Of a DNA stretch of 53,604 bases, positions 7,794 through 16,289 are shown piece by piece. Location: assembly GCA_002798175.1 (NCBI GenBank), contig NWQL01000002.1:329850-383453 (forward strand), given 5' to 3'. The first letter of the stretch is position 1; every line of letters begins with the position of its first letter. The position numbers and the translations under genes were made by a program. The notes below the pieces were generated by a model, which saw only the letters and a list, made by a program, of their open reading frames with translations, made no database searches and was not told the origin of the DNA. Origin of the DNA: Lysobacteraceae bacterium NML91-0213 (GTDB lineage Bacteria; Pseudomonadota; Gammaproteobacteria; Xanthomonadales; Xanthomonadaceae).

Positions 7794-10256
7794 TCACGAT
7801 GCCGGCCCCGCTTCCGCGCGCAGGATGGCGGTCGGATCGCCGCGACCATCCACGGCCGCCAGCTCCGCTTCGGACAGCAGGTTGTCGCGGGACTCGCCGA
7901 GGACGCCCGCAGCCGCGTCAACCACGTGCGCCCAGGTGCTGCGGTTGGCGAACAGCAGGCCCGGCACGTCCAGTGTGCCGCCCCGGTTGACGAAGCCCAG
8001 CGCCGCGGTGGTGGTGGGGCCGGTGTCGAGTCGGCGCAGCGCACCGAGGAAGGGCTCCGGACGGGTGTGGGTAACGAATACGCGCGGCCGGCCCACCGGA
8101 AACAGCGCTTGGACCGCACTGTCGGAGTGCACGTACCTTGCCTCCTCCGGATCGCGCGGGGCGCGAAATCGGCCGGGTTCGGCGAGATAGACGATCGCGG
8201 CCGACATTCCGCGTGCGGCCAGACGCGCCTGTGCGCGGCGCACTTCCTGCAGCTGGTACGCGCCGGTGGCCACCAGCAGGATCGCCGCCGTCTCCGGATC
8301 ACCGGCGAGGCATGTTGCGCCGGTCTCGGCCAGTGCCTGGGCCTGCTGCGGGGTCAGCTCATGAGGCACCGGACGCTTGGGAACGACCAGTGTGGTGACC
8401 GTGCCCCGTTGCGCGTAGGCGCGGGCGAGGGCGGCGGCAGCGCCATTGGCGTCCGGCGGGAACACCACGCGCGAAATGTCGGCCATTTCGCCCATGAGTG
8501 CCTCGGCCATGGTCGGATCCTGGTGGGACTGTTCGTTCTTCGCGTTCTCCCACGTGTGCGAGGTCAGCACCAGGGGCACGCCCAGCCAGCCGGGTGGGCG
8601 CCCGGCCTGGGCCTGGTGGCGGGCGAAGATCAGTTCCTGACGTACGGCGCCGAGCATCTTCGGTGCAAACGCCTCGTAGGTGACCACCAGGTTCAGCCCG
8701 CCCTTGTTGCCGAGCGCCGCGCAGACCACGGCTTCTTCGTTGAGCGCAGTGATGACCGCGCCGGTTGGCGATTCGGCGACGCCGGGCTCGGGCTCGTGCA
8801 CCCGGTGCTTCATCGCGTCCAGGGTCCGGTCGAGCTTGTTGCTGCGCAGCTCATCGGGATTGCCCACGCGCACCCGCAGTCCCGGATTCGCCTCTGCGAT
8901 GGCGACGAACTGCTCGTCGAGTGCGGTCATTGGCGAGCTCTCACCGCCGGCGCCGCGGTCGGCGATCGCCGGGACGCGGGGCGGTTCCACCTGGCGATCG
9001 GCCAGCGCATGGTCGCGCTCGCGCACGCGCTGCTGGAGATCGTGGCTGTTGAGTGCGGCAACGGCCTGCTCGAGCTCCGACGCGGCCACGAACAGCGCCG
9101 CTGCGCCTTCATTGAAGAGCGTGCGCGCCGCGGCATCCTTCGCCGGATTCCCCGGCAGCGGCAAGTTGTGCGAGGCGTTGGTCCCGGCGCCGGGGAAGCC
9201 GAAGCCCTTGACGGTTTCGGCGATGCCATAGGGCAGCCGCACGTCGGCGGGAACAGCGGCGCCCGCTTGCAGGCGCGACTCCATCACGTGGATGCCCCAC
9301 GCGATGCTGGCCGGATCGCGCCCGTCCAGCGCGATCGGATCAAAGCCGTTCAATCGCAGGTGCCGGTCCAGCCACCGCTCGCCGCCCTGCTGGGTGATCT
9401 GGCTGCGCTGTTCGATGCGGCGCCCGTTGAGGATGATGATCGGGCTGACCAGTCCGCTGTCCTCGGCGCGCCACCAGCGTGGCGCCCAGTCGCTGCCACG
9501 CTGTTCCTCGAACGCACCGTCGCTGAGGAAGGCGACCAGGCGTTCATCCTTGAGCGGCGCATGCACGTACTGCAGCTCGGCAAAGCCGAGATAGCCGCCT
9601 TCCATCACGCCCCCGGCGGTGTGCGCATTGACGTGGGAGCCGAGGGGCGACGCCGGCGTTCCGTCCGGATTGAGGGTGTAGGCATAGAAGTCGCTTACGA
9701 ACCGGCTCAGCCCTTCGCCGGTGCGGTCGTAACGTTCGGCGTGCCGGTCGGTCATGTTGCCAACCAGCACGTTCAGCGCGTCGATGGCGGCCACGCAGTG
9801 CCCCTGGCCCATCATCCACGCGCGGGTGACGCCATCCAGGGAATCCATCAGCAGGTAGCCGGCGTAGGCGGGCACCATGTTGAGGGACCCGCCGGTGTGG
9901 CCTTCAGGCGTGGTCTTGAAATCATCGACCTCCAGGGCCGCGCCGTCGGTACGAACGCGCTGGCTGTAGGTCATGTGCGCCACCAGCCACATGCCGGCGC
10001 TGGTGACGCGGTCGGCCGCGGCGAGCCGCTGCCATGCGGTGCCGGCATCCGGCGTGCGGCCCAGGGCGACCAGCTCGTGCACCATCTGGCGGACCCGGAG
10101 CTGGGTGAGCGGGTCATGCCGGATCACGCCGTAGCCGGCCGCCCAATGGGCGAACGCAGGATCGGCCTTCCGATGGGCGTCGGCCATTTCAACGATCCGC
10201 TGGCGCTCGGCGGCTGACAGCTGGTCGGCGGTGCAGCAGTTGAGATGCAGGTTCAT
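7794..10256 (-). CDS. Divergent phosphoketolase-family (TPP-dependent) enzyme
   Basis: 820 residues, the length of Xfp phosphoketolases. Family marks are GHTGGSLNM (about 118), MMGQGHC (about 151), SHVNAHTAGGVMEGGYLG (about 205) and SHTWENAKNEQSHQDP (about 580). True Xfp cleaves xylulose-5-P or fructose-6-P with phosphate to acetyl phosphate plus an aldose phosphate. Here the usual TPP/Mg motif GDGEAETG is replaced by SDGAFEEQRG, and several other catalytic-loop motifs are altered. Substrate or reaction may therefore differ, and an epimerase- or transketolase-like activity is possible. The start overlaps the prs-like stop by 4 bases (ATGA). Acetate kinase in the same transcript supports acetyl phosphate as the product. 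Confidence 0.8.
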   Translation of the reverse strand: MNLHLNCCTADQLSAAERQRIVEMADAHRKADPAFAHWAAGYGVIRHDPLTQLRVRQMVHELVALGRTPDAGTAWQRLAAADRVTSAGMWLVAHMTYSQRVRTDGAALEVDDFKTTPEGHTGGSLNMVPAYAGYLLMDSLDGVTRAWMMGQGHCVAAIDALNVLVGNMTDRHAERYDRTGEGLSRFVSDFYAYTLNPDGTPASPLGSHVNAHTAGGVMEGGYLGFAELQYVHAPLKDERLVAFLSDGAFEEQRGSDWAPRWWRAEDSGLVSPIIILNGRRIEQRSQITQQGGERWLDRHLRLNGFDPIALDGRDPASIAWGIHVMESRLQAGAAVPADVRLPYGIAETVKGFGFPGAGTNASHNLPLPGNPAKDAAARTLFNEGAAALFVAASELEQAVAALNSHDLQQRVRERDHALADRQVEPPRVPAIADRGAGGESSPMTALDEQFVAIAEANPGLRVRVGNPDELRSNKLDRTLDAMKHRVHEPEPGVAESPTGAVITALNEEAVVCAALGNKGGLNLVVTYEAFAPKMLGAVRQELIFARHQAQAGRPPGWLGVPLVLTSHTWENAKNEQSHQDPTMAEALMGEMADISRVVFPPDANGAAAALARAYAQRGTVTTLVVPKRPVPHELTPQQAQALAETGATCLAGDPETAAILLVATGAYQLQEVRRAQARLAARGMSAAIVYLAEPGRFRAPRDPEEARYVHSDSAVQALFPVGRPRVFVTHTRPEPFLGALRRLDTGPTTTAALGFVNRGGTLDVPGLLFANRSTWAHVVDAAAGVLGESRDNLLSEAELAAVDGRGDPTAILRAEAGPAS

Positions 10257-11167
10257 GGGTCCTCCGTGGAATCGGTCGAAGCAGCCATCAGTGTCGAGGC
10301 CGCAGCGGCAAGGTCCGCGCCGAGCGCAATCGCGTTCGACGGGTGGGGAATGGTGTCGGTGCTGACGATGCGAGCCAGGCCCGCCTCCTGCAGGCGGCCA
10401 TAGGCATCGCCGGCAAACACCGGATGGATGGCGACCAGCAGCGGTGGGGGCAGCGACAGCTGGCGCAGGTGCGCGAGGGTCTCCAGGATCGTGTGGCCGG
10501 ACGACACGATGTCGTCGATCAGCACCGGGGTCCGGCCGGCGACGGCTGCCGGGTCAGGCAGGCTCACGCGCACGTCGTAGTCGCCGTGGCGTTCCTTGGC
10601 GAGCACCTGATAGGGCATGCCGGAGCGGGCGGCGATGTCGGCGACCCATTGCTCGCTCTCGCTGTCGGGTCCGATCAGCACCGCATCGGGGACGGTCTCC
10701 GCGATCCAGCGCGCCACGGCTGGCGTCGCCGACACGTGGGCCGTCGGCATCCGGTAGAGCGACTGCAGGCGCTCGACGCGGTGCAGGTGCGGATCGACTG
10801 TCACCAGCCAGTCGAAGGCTGCCTCGAGGAATTGCGCGAACAGCGGCGTACTGACTGCCTCGCCGGGATGGAAGCGGGTGTCCTGGCGCATATAGCCCAG
10901 GTAGGGTGCGATCAGGCCAACCGAGCGCGCCCCGAATTCGCGCGCCGTCCGGGCGGCGAAGCGCAGTGGGAGGGCCAGGGCATCGGCGTTGCGCAGGCTG
11001 GCCAGGATGGCCACATCCGCGCCAGCCAGCGACTCCTCCAGGGTCACCAGCGACTCGCCATCGGGAAAGTGCCGCCAAGCCACGGGTGCAATGCGCGCCT
11101 GCATAGCCTGGTTCATGGTGCCGGCCAATGCTGCATCGGCCGGGAAGGGCATCAGCACACGGTTCAT
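10253..11167 (-). CDS. prs: Ribose-phosphate pyrophosphokinase (PRPP synthetase)-like
   Basis: 304 residues. Prs family motifs are seen: DPHLHR (about 127) at the ATP/Mg site, the flexible-loop lysine region (LAKERHGDYDVRV) and the PRPP loop VLIDDIVSSGHT (about 217-228). The normal reaction is ribose-5-P + ATP to PRPP + AMP, and it is reversible. The protein is shorter than housekeeping Prs and divergent (SSGHT in place of DTGGT). It overlaps both neighbours by 4 bases. Its AMP and ribose chemistry fits directly with the AMP-phosphorylase-like gene upstream. The true acceptor could be another ribose phosphate. Confidence 0.85.
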   Translation of the reverse strand: MNRVLMPFPADAALAGTMNQAMQARIAPVAWRHFPDGESLVTLEESLAGADVAILASLRNADALALPLRFAARTAREFGARSVGLIAPYLGYMRQDTRFHPGEAVSTPLFAQFLEAAFDWLVTVDPHLHRVERLQSLYRMPTAHVSATPAVARWIAETVPDAVLIGPDSESEQWVADIAARSGMPYQVLAKERHGDYDVRVSLPDPAAVAGRTPVLIDDIVSSGHTILETLAHLRQLSLPPPLLVAIHPVFAGDAYGRLQEAGLARIVSTDTIPHPSNAIALGADLAAAASTLMAASTDSTEDP

Positions 11168-12681
11168 GGGGTCTCCGCGAGGACAAAGGGTTGCAACGCC
11201 GGCGCGTGCTCAAGGGCGTAGGCGAGTTCTCCCGGCGACTCCGCATGCAGTGTCAGCAGGGGCTGTCCACGCTCAACCGTATCGCCGACGCGCAGACTCG
11301 TTTCCAAGCCGGCGGTGGGCGATGTGGGTGCGCCGGCCAACTTGGCCAGCTTGGCCAGCCTGCGGTTGTCGATCGCCGTGATGCGGCCCGATGCGGCCGC
11401 CCGAACGTCAGCCGTGAATGCCGCTCGCGGCGGTTCGCGGAAGCCTCCCTGGGCCTCGCAGATCGCCAGAAACTTGGCCAGCGCCGCCCCGGAATCCAGA
11501 ACGTCGCGTGCGCGCTCCAGCCCGGTGCCGGCGCTGCTGCCCGGCGCCATGTCCAGCAACGCCGCGGACAGCGCAAGCGCGCGTTCGCGCAGGTCGGCCG
11601 GTGCATCGGCGGCGTTGCGCAGCACCTTGAGCACGTCGTGCGCTTCGAGCGCTGGCCCGATGCCCCGACCCACTGGCTGCGTGCCGTCGGAGCGATGGAT
11701 GCCTAGTTGCAATCCCAGCGCGCCGGCGGTGTGTGCAAGCCGCGCGCCGAGGCTGTGGGCCGCGGCCTCACTCCGCACCTTGGCGGTCGGACCCACCGGC
11801 ATGTCGATCAGGACATGGGTCGAGCCCGCGGCGATCTTCTTGGACAGCACGCTGGCTACCAGTTGTCCGTCACTATCGAAGTCCAGCGGGCGCTGGACCC
11901 GGATCAGGATGTCGTCGGCCGGGCTCAGGCGCACGTTGCCGCCCCAGACGATGCAGCCGCCCTCGCGCTCCACCACCCGCCGCATCGCCGCCAGGTCGAG
12001 CGCCACCGGCGCCATCACTTCCATCGTGTCGGCGGTGCCCGCGGGCGATGTGATGGCGCGCGAGGACGTCTTCGGGATGCGGTAGCCGAGCGCGGCCACG
12101 ATGGCCACCACGATCGGGGTGGTGCGATTGCCCGGCAGGCCGCCGACGCAGTGCTTGTCCAGCACCGGCCCATCGCCCCAGTCCAGGCGCTGCCCAACGG
12201 CGATCATGGCCCGCGTCAGCGCGGTCGTCTCCGCGTGGTCCAGGCGGTCACCCGCACTGGCCGTGACGAAAGCGGCAAGCTCAAGGTCCGACAACCTGCT
12301 TTCCATCACGTCCTGCACCAGGCCGAGGTACTGCGCGTCGTCCAGCCGCGCGCCGAACACCTTGGCGCGCAGCGCGCCTGCCGACGCGGCGGGTTCAGCG
12401 TGCCGGACGCGGGCCAAGTCATCGGGTGCGGGAGCGAGAAGCGTCCACGCGGCCTCCGACAGCGCCACCTCGTCCAGGCCGAGCCGGGCGTCGACCACCA
12501 CGTTCAGCGTCGCCACCAGAGTGCGCGCACCTACGTCCAGTCTCACGCGCGTCATCGCGGCAAAGCCTTCCGAGCGGCAGACCTCACAGTCGCGGTGCAT
12601 GTACACCACCGGCTGCTGGTAGGTGTCGATGCCGGCACGGGTGACGCGCAGCCGGGTGTGACCCGCGGCCGGTCCGGTCAT
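11164..12681 (-). CDS. Archaeal-type thymidine/AMP phosphorylase
   Basis: 505 residues, longer than bacterial DeoA (about 440), with an extra N-terminal domain of about 85 residues as in archaeal AMP phosphorylase. Active-site stretches DKHCVGGLPGNRTTPIVV (about 170-190) and KTSSRAITSPAGTADTMEV (about 200-218) match the AMP-phosphorylase subtype. Bacterial thymidine phosphorylase has DKHSTGGVGDK and SGRGLGHTGGT instead. The expected reaction is nucleoside 5'-monophosphate + phosphate to base + ribose-1,5-bisphosphate. It overlaps the MBL gene by 4 bases upstream and prs by 4 downstream. No ribose-1,5-bisphosphate isomerase or RubisCO is present in the window. Confidence 0.88.
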   Translation of the reverse strand: MTGPAAGHTRLRVTRAGIDTYQQPVVYMHRDCEVCRSEGFAAMTRVRLDVGARTLVATLNVVVDARLGLDEVALSEAAWTLLAPAPDDLARVRHAEPAASAGALRAKVFGARLDDAQYLGLVQDVMESRLSDLELAAFVTASAGDRLDHAETTALTRAMIAVGQRLDWGDGPVLDKHCVGGLPGNRTTPIVVAIVAALGYRIPKTSSRAITSPAGTADTMEVMAPVALDLAAMRRVVEREGGCIVWGGNVRLSPADDILIRVQRPLDFDSDGQLVASVLSKKIAAGSTHVLIDMPVGPTAKVRSEAAAHSLGARLAHTAGALGLQLGIHRSDGTQPVGRGIGPALEAHDVLKVLRNAADAPADLRERALALSAALLDMAPGSSAGTGLERARDVLDSGAALAKFLAICEAQGGFREPPRAAFTADVRAAASGRITAIDNRRLAKLAKLAGAPTSPTAGLETSLRVGDTVERGQPLLTLHAESPGELAYALEHAPALQPFVLAETP

Positions 12682-14063
12682 CGCGCATCCTCCAGTCCAA
12701 CGCGCTCCAAGTGCTCCGGAACGCGCGCGCGCCAGCCCAGCTCGCGCTGCACGCGCCCGCGCAACGTGTCGGCTGCATCGGGCTCGCCGTGGGTGAGATA
12801 GACGACGCGCGGCGCGGACGGTGCCGTGCGCATCCAGTCCAGCAGCTCTCCGGCGTCGGCGTGGCCGGAGAAGCCTTCCAGCTGCACTACCTCCGCGCGA
12901 ATGGGGACCTCGCGGCCAAACATGCGCAATGTCCGCTTTCCTGCCGCCAGCGCGGCACCGCGTGTTCCGCCGGCCTGGTAGCCCGCGAGCAAGATCGCGT
13001 TGCGGTCATCGGGGCCGAACGCCTCGATGTGGTGCAGCACGCGACCCCCGGTCGCCATCCCGCTGGCCGAGATGATGATCATCGGCCCGCGCTGCCGGTT
13101 GAGCGCCTTCGACTCTTCCACCGTGTTGACGAAGGTGGCCACGTCGAACATCCGCTGGCAGTCCTCTTCGGACACGTGGTGTTCGGAATGGTGGGCGTGG
13201 TAATGCCGGGTCGCGTTGATCGCCATCGGGCTGTTGAGGTAGACCGGCACGCGGGGAATCTCCTTGCGCTCGCGCAGCCGGGAGATATGCAGCATGAGCG
13301 CCTGGGCGCGGCCGATGGCAAAGGCGGGGATGACGATCACGCCCCCGCGGGCGGCAACGCGGCGGATGATGGGCGCCAGTTCCGCTTCCTGGTCGATGGG
13401 AATGTGTTCGCGGTCGCCATACGTGGACTCGCAGACCAGCACGTCACAGGCGGGCAGCGGCGTGGGCGGATTCATCAGCGATTCCTGCTGACGCCCCAGA
13501 TCGCCACTGAAGTGCAGACGCTGGCCCTGGACGTCCAAGCTGAGGTGTGCGGCGCCCAGGATGTGGCCGGCGGGATGGAAGCGGACCTTGAAGCCCGACG
13601 CGACCTCGATGTCGCGCTCGTAGTCATGCCCCTTGAGCTGCTTCAGGCTGCGGCGGGCGTCCTCCTCGGTGTAAAGCGGTCGAGGTTCCTTGTGCTTGGA
13701 GTACCCCTTGCGGGCTGCGTATTTCGCCTCTTCTTCAAGCAGGTGCCCGCTGTCGGGAAGCAGCAGGCCACACAGGGACACGCTGGCGTGGGTGCAGTGG
13801 ATCCAGCCGCGGAATCCCTGTTTGACCAGCGCGGGCAGGTAGCCCGAATGATCCAGATGGGCGTGGGTCAGGACCACCGCGTCGATGGACGCCGGATCGA
13901 CTGGGAACGGTGCCCGGTTGCGGTCGCGCAGCTGCTTGTAGCCCTGGAAGAGACCGCAGTCGACCAGCACGCGCTGGCCATTGGCCTCGACCAGGTAGCG
14001 CGATCCGGTGACGGTACCGGCGGCACCGAGGAACTGCAGCGTCGGGCGGGAAGTCGAGGTCAT
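12678..14063 (-). CDS. Beta-CASP metallo-beta-lactamase RNase (CPSF-like)
   Basis: 461 residues from the ATG at 14063 behind GGAG. The zinc-nuclease motifs are LTHAHLDHSGYLPAL (about 63-77), HPAGHILGAAHL and SGDLGRQ. The beta-CASP motifs are SASGMATGGR, FSGHADAGELLDW (about 400) and LTHGEP. This is the family of bacterial TTHA0252-like and archaeal CPSF ribonucleases, which cut single-stranded RNA with endo- and 5' exonuclease activity. It is translationally coupled to the AMP phosphorylase, an arrangement that suggests RNA degradation feeding mononucleotide phosphorolysis. The catalytic residues look complete. Confidence 0.9.
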   Translation of the reverse strand: MTSTSRPTLQFLGAAGTVTGSRYLVEANGQRVLVDCGLFQGYKQLRDRNRAPFPVDPASIDAVVLTHAHLDHSGYLPALVKQGFRGWIHCTHASVSLCGLLLPDSGHLLEEEAKYAARKGYSKHKEPRPLYTEEDARRSLKQLKGHDYERDIEVASGFKVRFHPAGHILGAAHLSLDVQGQRLHFSGDLGRQQESLMNPPTPLPACDVLVCESTYGDREHIPIDQEAELAPIIRRVAARGGVIVIPAFAIGRAQALMLHISRLRERKEIPRVPVYLNSPMAINATRHYHAHHSEHHVSEEDCQRMFDVATFVNTVEESKALNRQRGPMIIISASGMATGGRVLHHIEAFGPDDRNAILLAGYQAGGTRGAALAAGKRTLRMFGREVPIRAEVVQLEGFSGHADAGELLDWMRTAPSAPRVVYLTHGEPDAADTLRGRVQRELGWRARVPEHLERVGLEDAR

Positions 14064-14144
14064 GATGAGCTCCGGTTCTGGCAGGAAGTGATGGCGGACA
14101 GCGGGCACACGTCCGACGCAGATCGCGCCGGACGCGTGGCTTGC

Positions 14145-14564
14145 TCACGGTCGAATCAGCTCGACGATGTCATTGACCTTGGGCTTTCCGGAGATCACTT
14201 CAGCCTCTGCGTAGTGGTCGTCGAACAGCCCGGTGATGCGCACCTGACCGACGGCTTCCCGGCGAAAGCGCGGCCCGATATCCCGGGGACCGCGGTTACG
14301 GCGCTTGTGCCGGATCACATCCAGCACCTGGTCGACCTGGGCTCCGTCGGCCTTGCCGACGCAGACCACCAGTGTGTCGTCCTGCGTCTCCAGAACCTGG
14401 CCGCGCATCAACACGTTGTGGCGGAACCCGCCTTCGCTCGCGGAAGCAGCCCCCGGCAGTGCGAAGGAGAAGGCAAAGGCGCCCGCCAGCGCCAGCGCGG
14501 CGAACCAGCGATTGAGATTGGTGCGTGGGCCAGCAAAACAGGCGGCATGTGTGACGTTGTTCAT
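14145..14564 (-). CDS. Secreted protein of unknown function
   Basis: 139 residues from the ATG at 14564 behind AAGGAG. The N-terminal signal region (NRWFAALALAGAFAFSFALPGAASA) predicts export with cleavage near residue 43. The mature part is a small beta-rich domain (NVLMRGQVLETQDDTLVVCVGKADGAQVDQVLDVIRHKR...VRITGLFDDHYAEAEVISGKPKVNDIVEL), resembling the repeat fold of flagellar-assembly or SH3-like periplasmic domains. I do not recognise a family. It sits in the metal-regulated operon, 80 bases after the methyltransferase-like gene. A periplasmic binding role is conceivable but unproven. Confidence 0.7.
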   Translation of the reverse strand: MNNVTHAACFAGPRTNLNRWFAALALAGAFAFSFALPGAASASEGGFRHNVLMRGQVLETQDDTLVVCVGKADGAQVDQVLDVIRHKRRNRGPRDIGPRFRREAVGQVRITGLFDDHYAEAEVISGKPKVNDIVELIRP

Positions 14565-14644
14565 TGTGTGGACTCCTTGAATGGATGTGAGGCGAAACAG
14601 CGAGGCTGCGAGAGCACAAAGGGATGGAACACGACGGTCGGCCT

Positions 14645-15310
14645 TCATCGGACTTCCCCCGCCGATCGGACAGGACCGCGCCGGCGTCGCGGTATGAAGG
14701 CCGGCACCTCCTGCATGTAGCTCACGTAGTCCTCGCCGAAGCGGCTCAGGCAATCTCTCTCCTCACGACGCGCGAGGCGGGCATAGGCCCACACCAGCAC
14801 CGGATAGCTGGCGAGCGTGAGCAGCGTGGGCCACTGCAGGAGGAAACCAGTCAGTACGAGTACGAAGGCGACGTACTGCGGGTGACGCATGCGTGCATAC
14901 ACGCCCTCCCGGGCAAGCCGACCCTCACGCTGTGCCCGATACAGCACGGGCCAGGCTGCCGACAGGAGCCAGAACCCGCCGCCGATCAGGATGAAACTCG
15001 CCAGGTGGAATGGACCGAAATGCGGATTGGCGCGCCAGCCGAACCACATCTCCAGCAGATGGCCGGCGTCGTGGCTGAGCCAGTTGACCTGCGGATAGTT
15101 GGCGCTGAGCCACCCGCCCAGGACGTACAGCGTCAGCGGGAAGCCATACATTTCCGCGAACAGGGCCACGACGAAGGCTGAGAACATCCCGAATCCCCGC
15201 CAGTCCCACCGGGTCAACGGCTTGTAGAAGCTCCAGGCGAAGAAGATGAAGAACGCGGCGTTGATGGCGGCAAGGAGCCAAAGACCGTAGCCAGAATCAG
15301 GTGCGTGCAT
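14645..15310 (-). CDS. Isoprenylcysteine carboxylmethyltransferase-like membrane protein
   Basis: 221 residues from the ATG at 15310, with five or so membrane helices. The C-terminal block GVYARMRHPQYVAFVLVLTGFLLQWPT...EERDCLSRFGEDYVSYMQEVPAFIPR is the conserved ICMT/PEMT catalytic region (RHPxY and the acidic EExL..FG..Y). Bacterial members methylate lipids or unknown substrates with S-adenosylmethionine. One base separates it from DUF2933. This pair (DUF2933 plus methyltransferase) recurs in metal-resistance islands, but its substrate is not known. Confidence 0.85.
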   Translation of the reverse strand: MHAPDSGYGLWLLAAINAAFFIFFAWSFYKPLTRWDWRGFGMFSAFVVALFAEMYGFPLTLYVLGGWLSANYPQVNWLSHDAGHLLEMWFGWRANPHFGPFHLASFILIGGGFWLLSAAWPVLYRAQREGRLAREGVYARMRHPQYVAFVLVLTGFLLQWPTLLTLASYPVLVWAYARLARREERDCLSRFGEDYVSYMQEVPAFIPRRRRGPVRSAGEVR

Positions 15311-15311
15311 C

Positions 15312-15608
15312 TCAGCGTCCTCCGTTCGAGGTGTCGGACGTTTCGTCGTTCCATGCCCGGTTCCGACGGCTCTGATGGTGGCCATGGGGTGGGTCGTCGG
15401 CATTGCCGTCGCGCCCATGACCTCCATGCCCCTTGTGCATGAACACGTGCATCAGGGGGCACAGCAGCAGGATGGCCAGCGGCAACCAGCGGAGCGTTCC
15501 CGCAAGGTGGACGCGGTGCTCGACGCCGAGATAGAACAAGGCCAGCGCCAGGAAGATCCAGAAGGCCCAACGTCGGGACCCTGCGGTGGCAGGACCGGGA
15601 ACAGTCAT
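15312..15608 (-). CDS. DUF2933-family small membrane protein
   Basis: 98 residues. Two hydrophobic segments (WAFWIFLALALFYLGVEH and LRWLPLAILLLCPLMHVFMH) are followed by a His/Gly-rich tail (MHKGHGGHGRDG...HGHHQ). This matches DUF2933 proteins in copper/silver islands. The His- and Met-rich tail could bind soft metals. The start overlaps the MerR stop by 4 bases, so regulator and effector are co-translated. Confidence 0.85.
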   Translation of the reverse strand: MTVPGPATAGSRRWAFWIFLALALFYLGVEHRVHLAGTLRWLPLAILLLCPLMHVFMHKGHGGHGRDGNADDPPHGHHQSRRNRAWNDETSDTSNGGR

Positions 15609-16117
15609 GGCAAATTCTCCTGAGTGGGGCGGCGTCCAAGGAGTCGCCGCGGGGTGGATTTGACGAACTTGCCGCCTTCCGCCGCGGCTACGGCTTCGAT
15701 CAACGCGCAGACGTCATCGCCAGTCGGAATGGAGTCCGGCAGCGAAGTCCAGGCGTGGACGGCATGCTCCATCCGCCCGTGCATGGCCAGCAGGTTGTCC
15801 AGTTGCTGGCGGGTGTCTTCGAGTCTGCGCCGGATGATGTCGCGCACCAGCGGGCAGGGACTCCTTCGCAGAACACTGTGGCGGACGATTTCCTCGATCT
15901 CCGCCAGCGTGAAGCCGAGCTGTTGGGCGGTGCGAATGAAGCGCAGGCGCTGGAGCTCCGAGACCGAGAACAGCTGGTATCCGCCCTCGGTGTGCGTGGC
16001 CGCCTGCAGCAGGCCGCGCCGCAGGTAGTTGCGCACCACATGCACCGTGACGTCGCCCTGCTGTGCCAGCTGGCGTACCGTCATCAGCGGCTGCACCACC
16101 TCGTCTTTGCCCGTCAT
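15605..16117 (-). CDS. MerR-family regulator of the metabolic/metal operon
   Basis: 170 residues with an N-terminal winged-helix MerR domain. The recognition part (VTVHVVRNYLRRGLL...TEGGYQLF) is closer to MerD-type sequences than to CueR. Candidate effector cysteines lie in RRSPCPLVRD and DDVCALIE, a spacing unlike MerR, CueR or CadR, so the inducer is unclear. It is first in the operon and has a MerR dyad promoter 28 bases upstream, so it probably regulates itself and the ten genes below. An alternative start at the second Met (MTVRQL) would remove 11 residues. Confidence 0.85.
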   Translation of the reverse strand: MTGKDEVVQPLMTVRQLAQQGDVTVHVVRNYLRRGLLQAATHTEGGYQLFSVSELQRLRFIRTAQQLGFTLAEIEEIVRHSVLRRSPCPLVRDIIRRRLEDTRQQLDNLLAMHGRMEHAVHAWTSLPDSIPTGDDVCALIEAVAAAEGGKFVKSTPRRLLGRRPTQENLP

Positions 16118-16144
16118 TGGCGCGCTCCCGGAAAGATGCTGATC

Positions 16145-16176
16145 ACGCTAGACCTGTGTCCCGCACACAGGTCAAG
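16145..16176 (-). promoter_or_regulatory. MerR-type stretched promoter of the 11-gene operon
   Basis: On the minus strand, -35 TTGACC (16176-16171) and -10 TAGCGT (16150-16145) are separated by 20 bases. A perfect 9-base inverted repeat (GACCTGTGT / ACACAGGTC, 16151-16173, 5-base loop) fills the spacer. The dyad sequence differs from the CueR and MerR operators elsewhere in the window, consistent with recognition by the adjacent divergent regulator. Transcription would enter the MerR gene at 16117. Confidence 0.8.
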
Positions 16177-16289
16177 CTCGACAGACACGCCTCCCTCCAA
16201 ACCAAGGCGCCGAGTGCTCCCGCAGCGATAGCGCGGGGTCAACGCGCACGCGGACCGCCTTTGCGCTGGCACGTTGAAGGAGGGCCGCA

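Noticed and set aside
6176..8302. Longer 708-codon reading of the ABC1 kinase
   Set aside because: The extra 178 codons lie inside the conserved phosphoketolase gene and show no domain; the ATG at 7768 gives the family's usual start.
7620..10217. 865-codon open frame opposite the phosphoketolase and kinase genes
   Set aside because: It is the antisense shadow of two well-conserved genes in GC-rich DNA and shows no domain; the same holds for long frames at 16875-18440 (+), 32136-33320 (+) and 34341-35780 (-).
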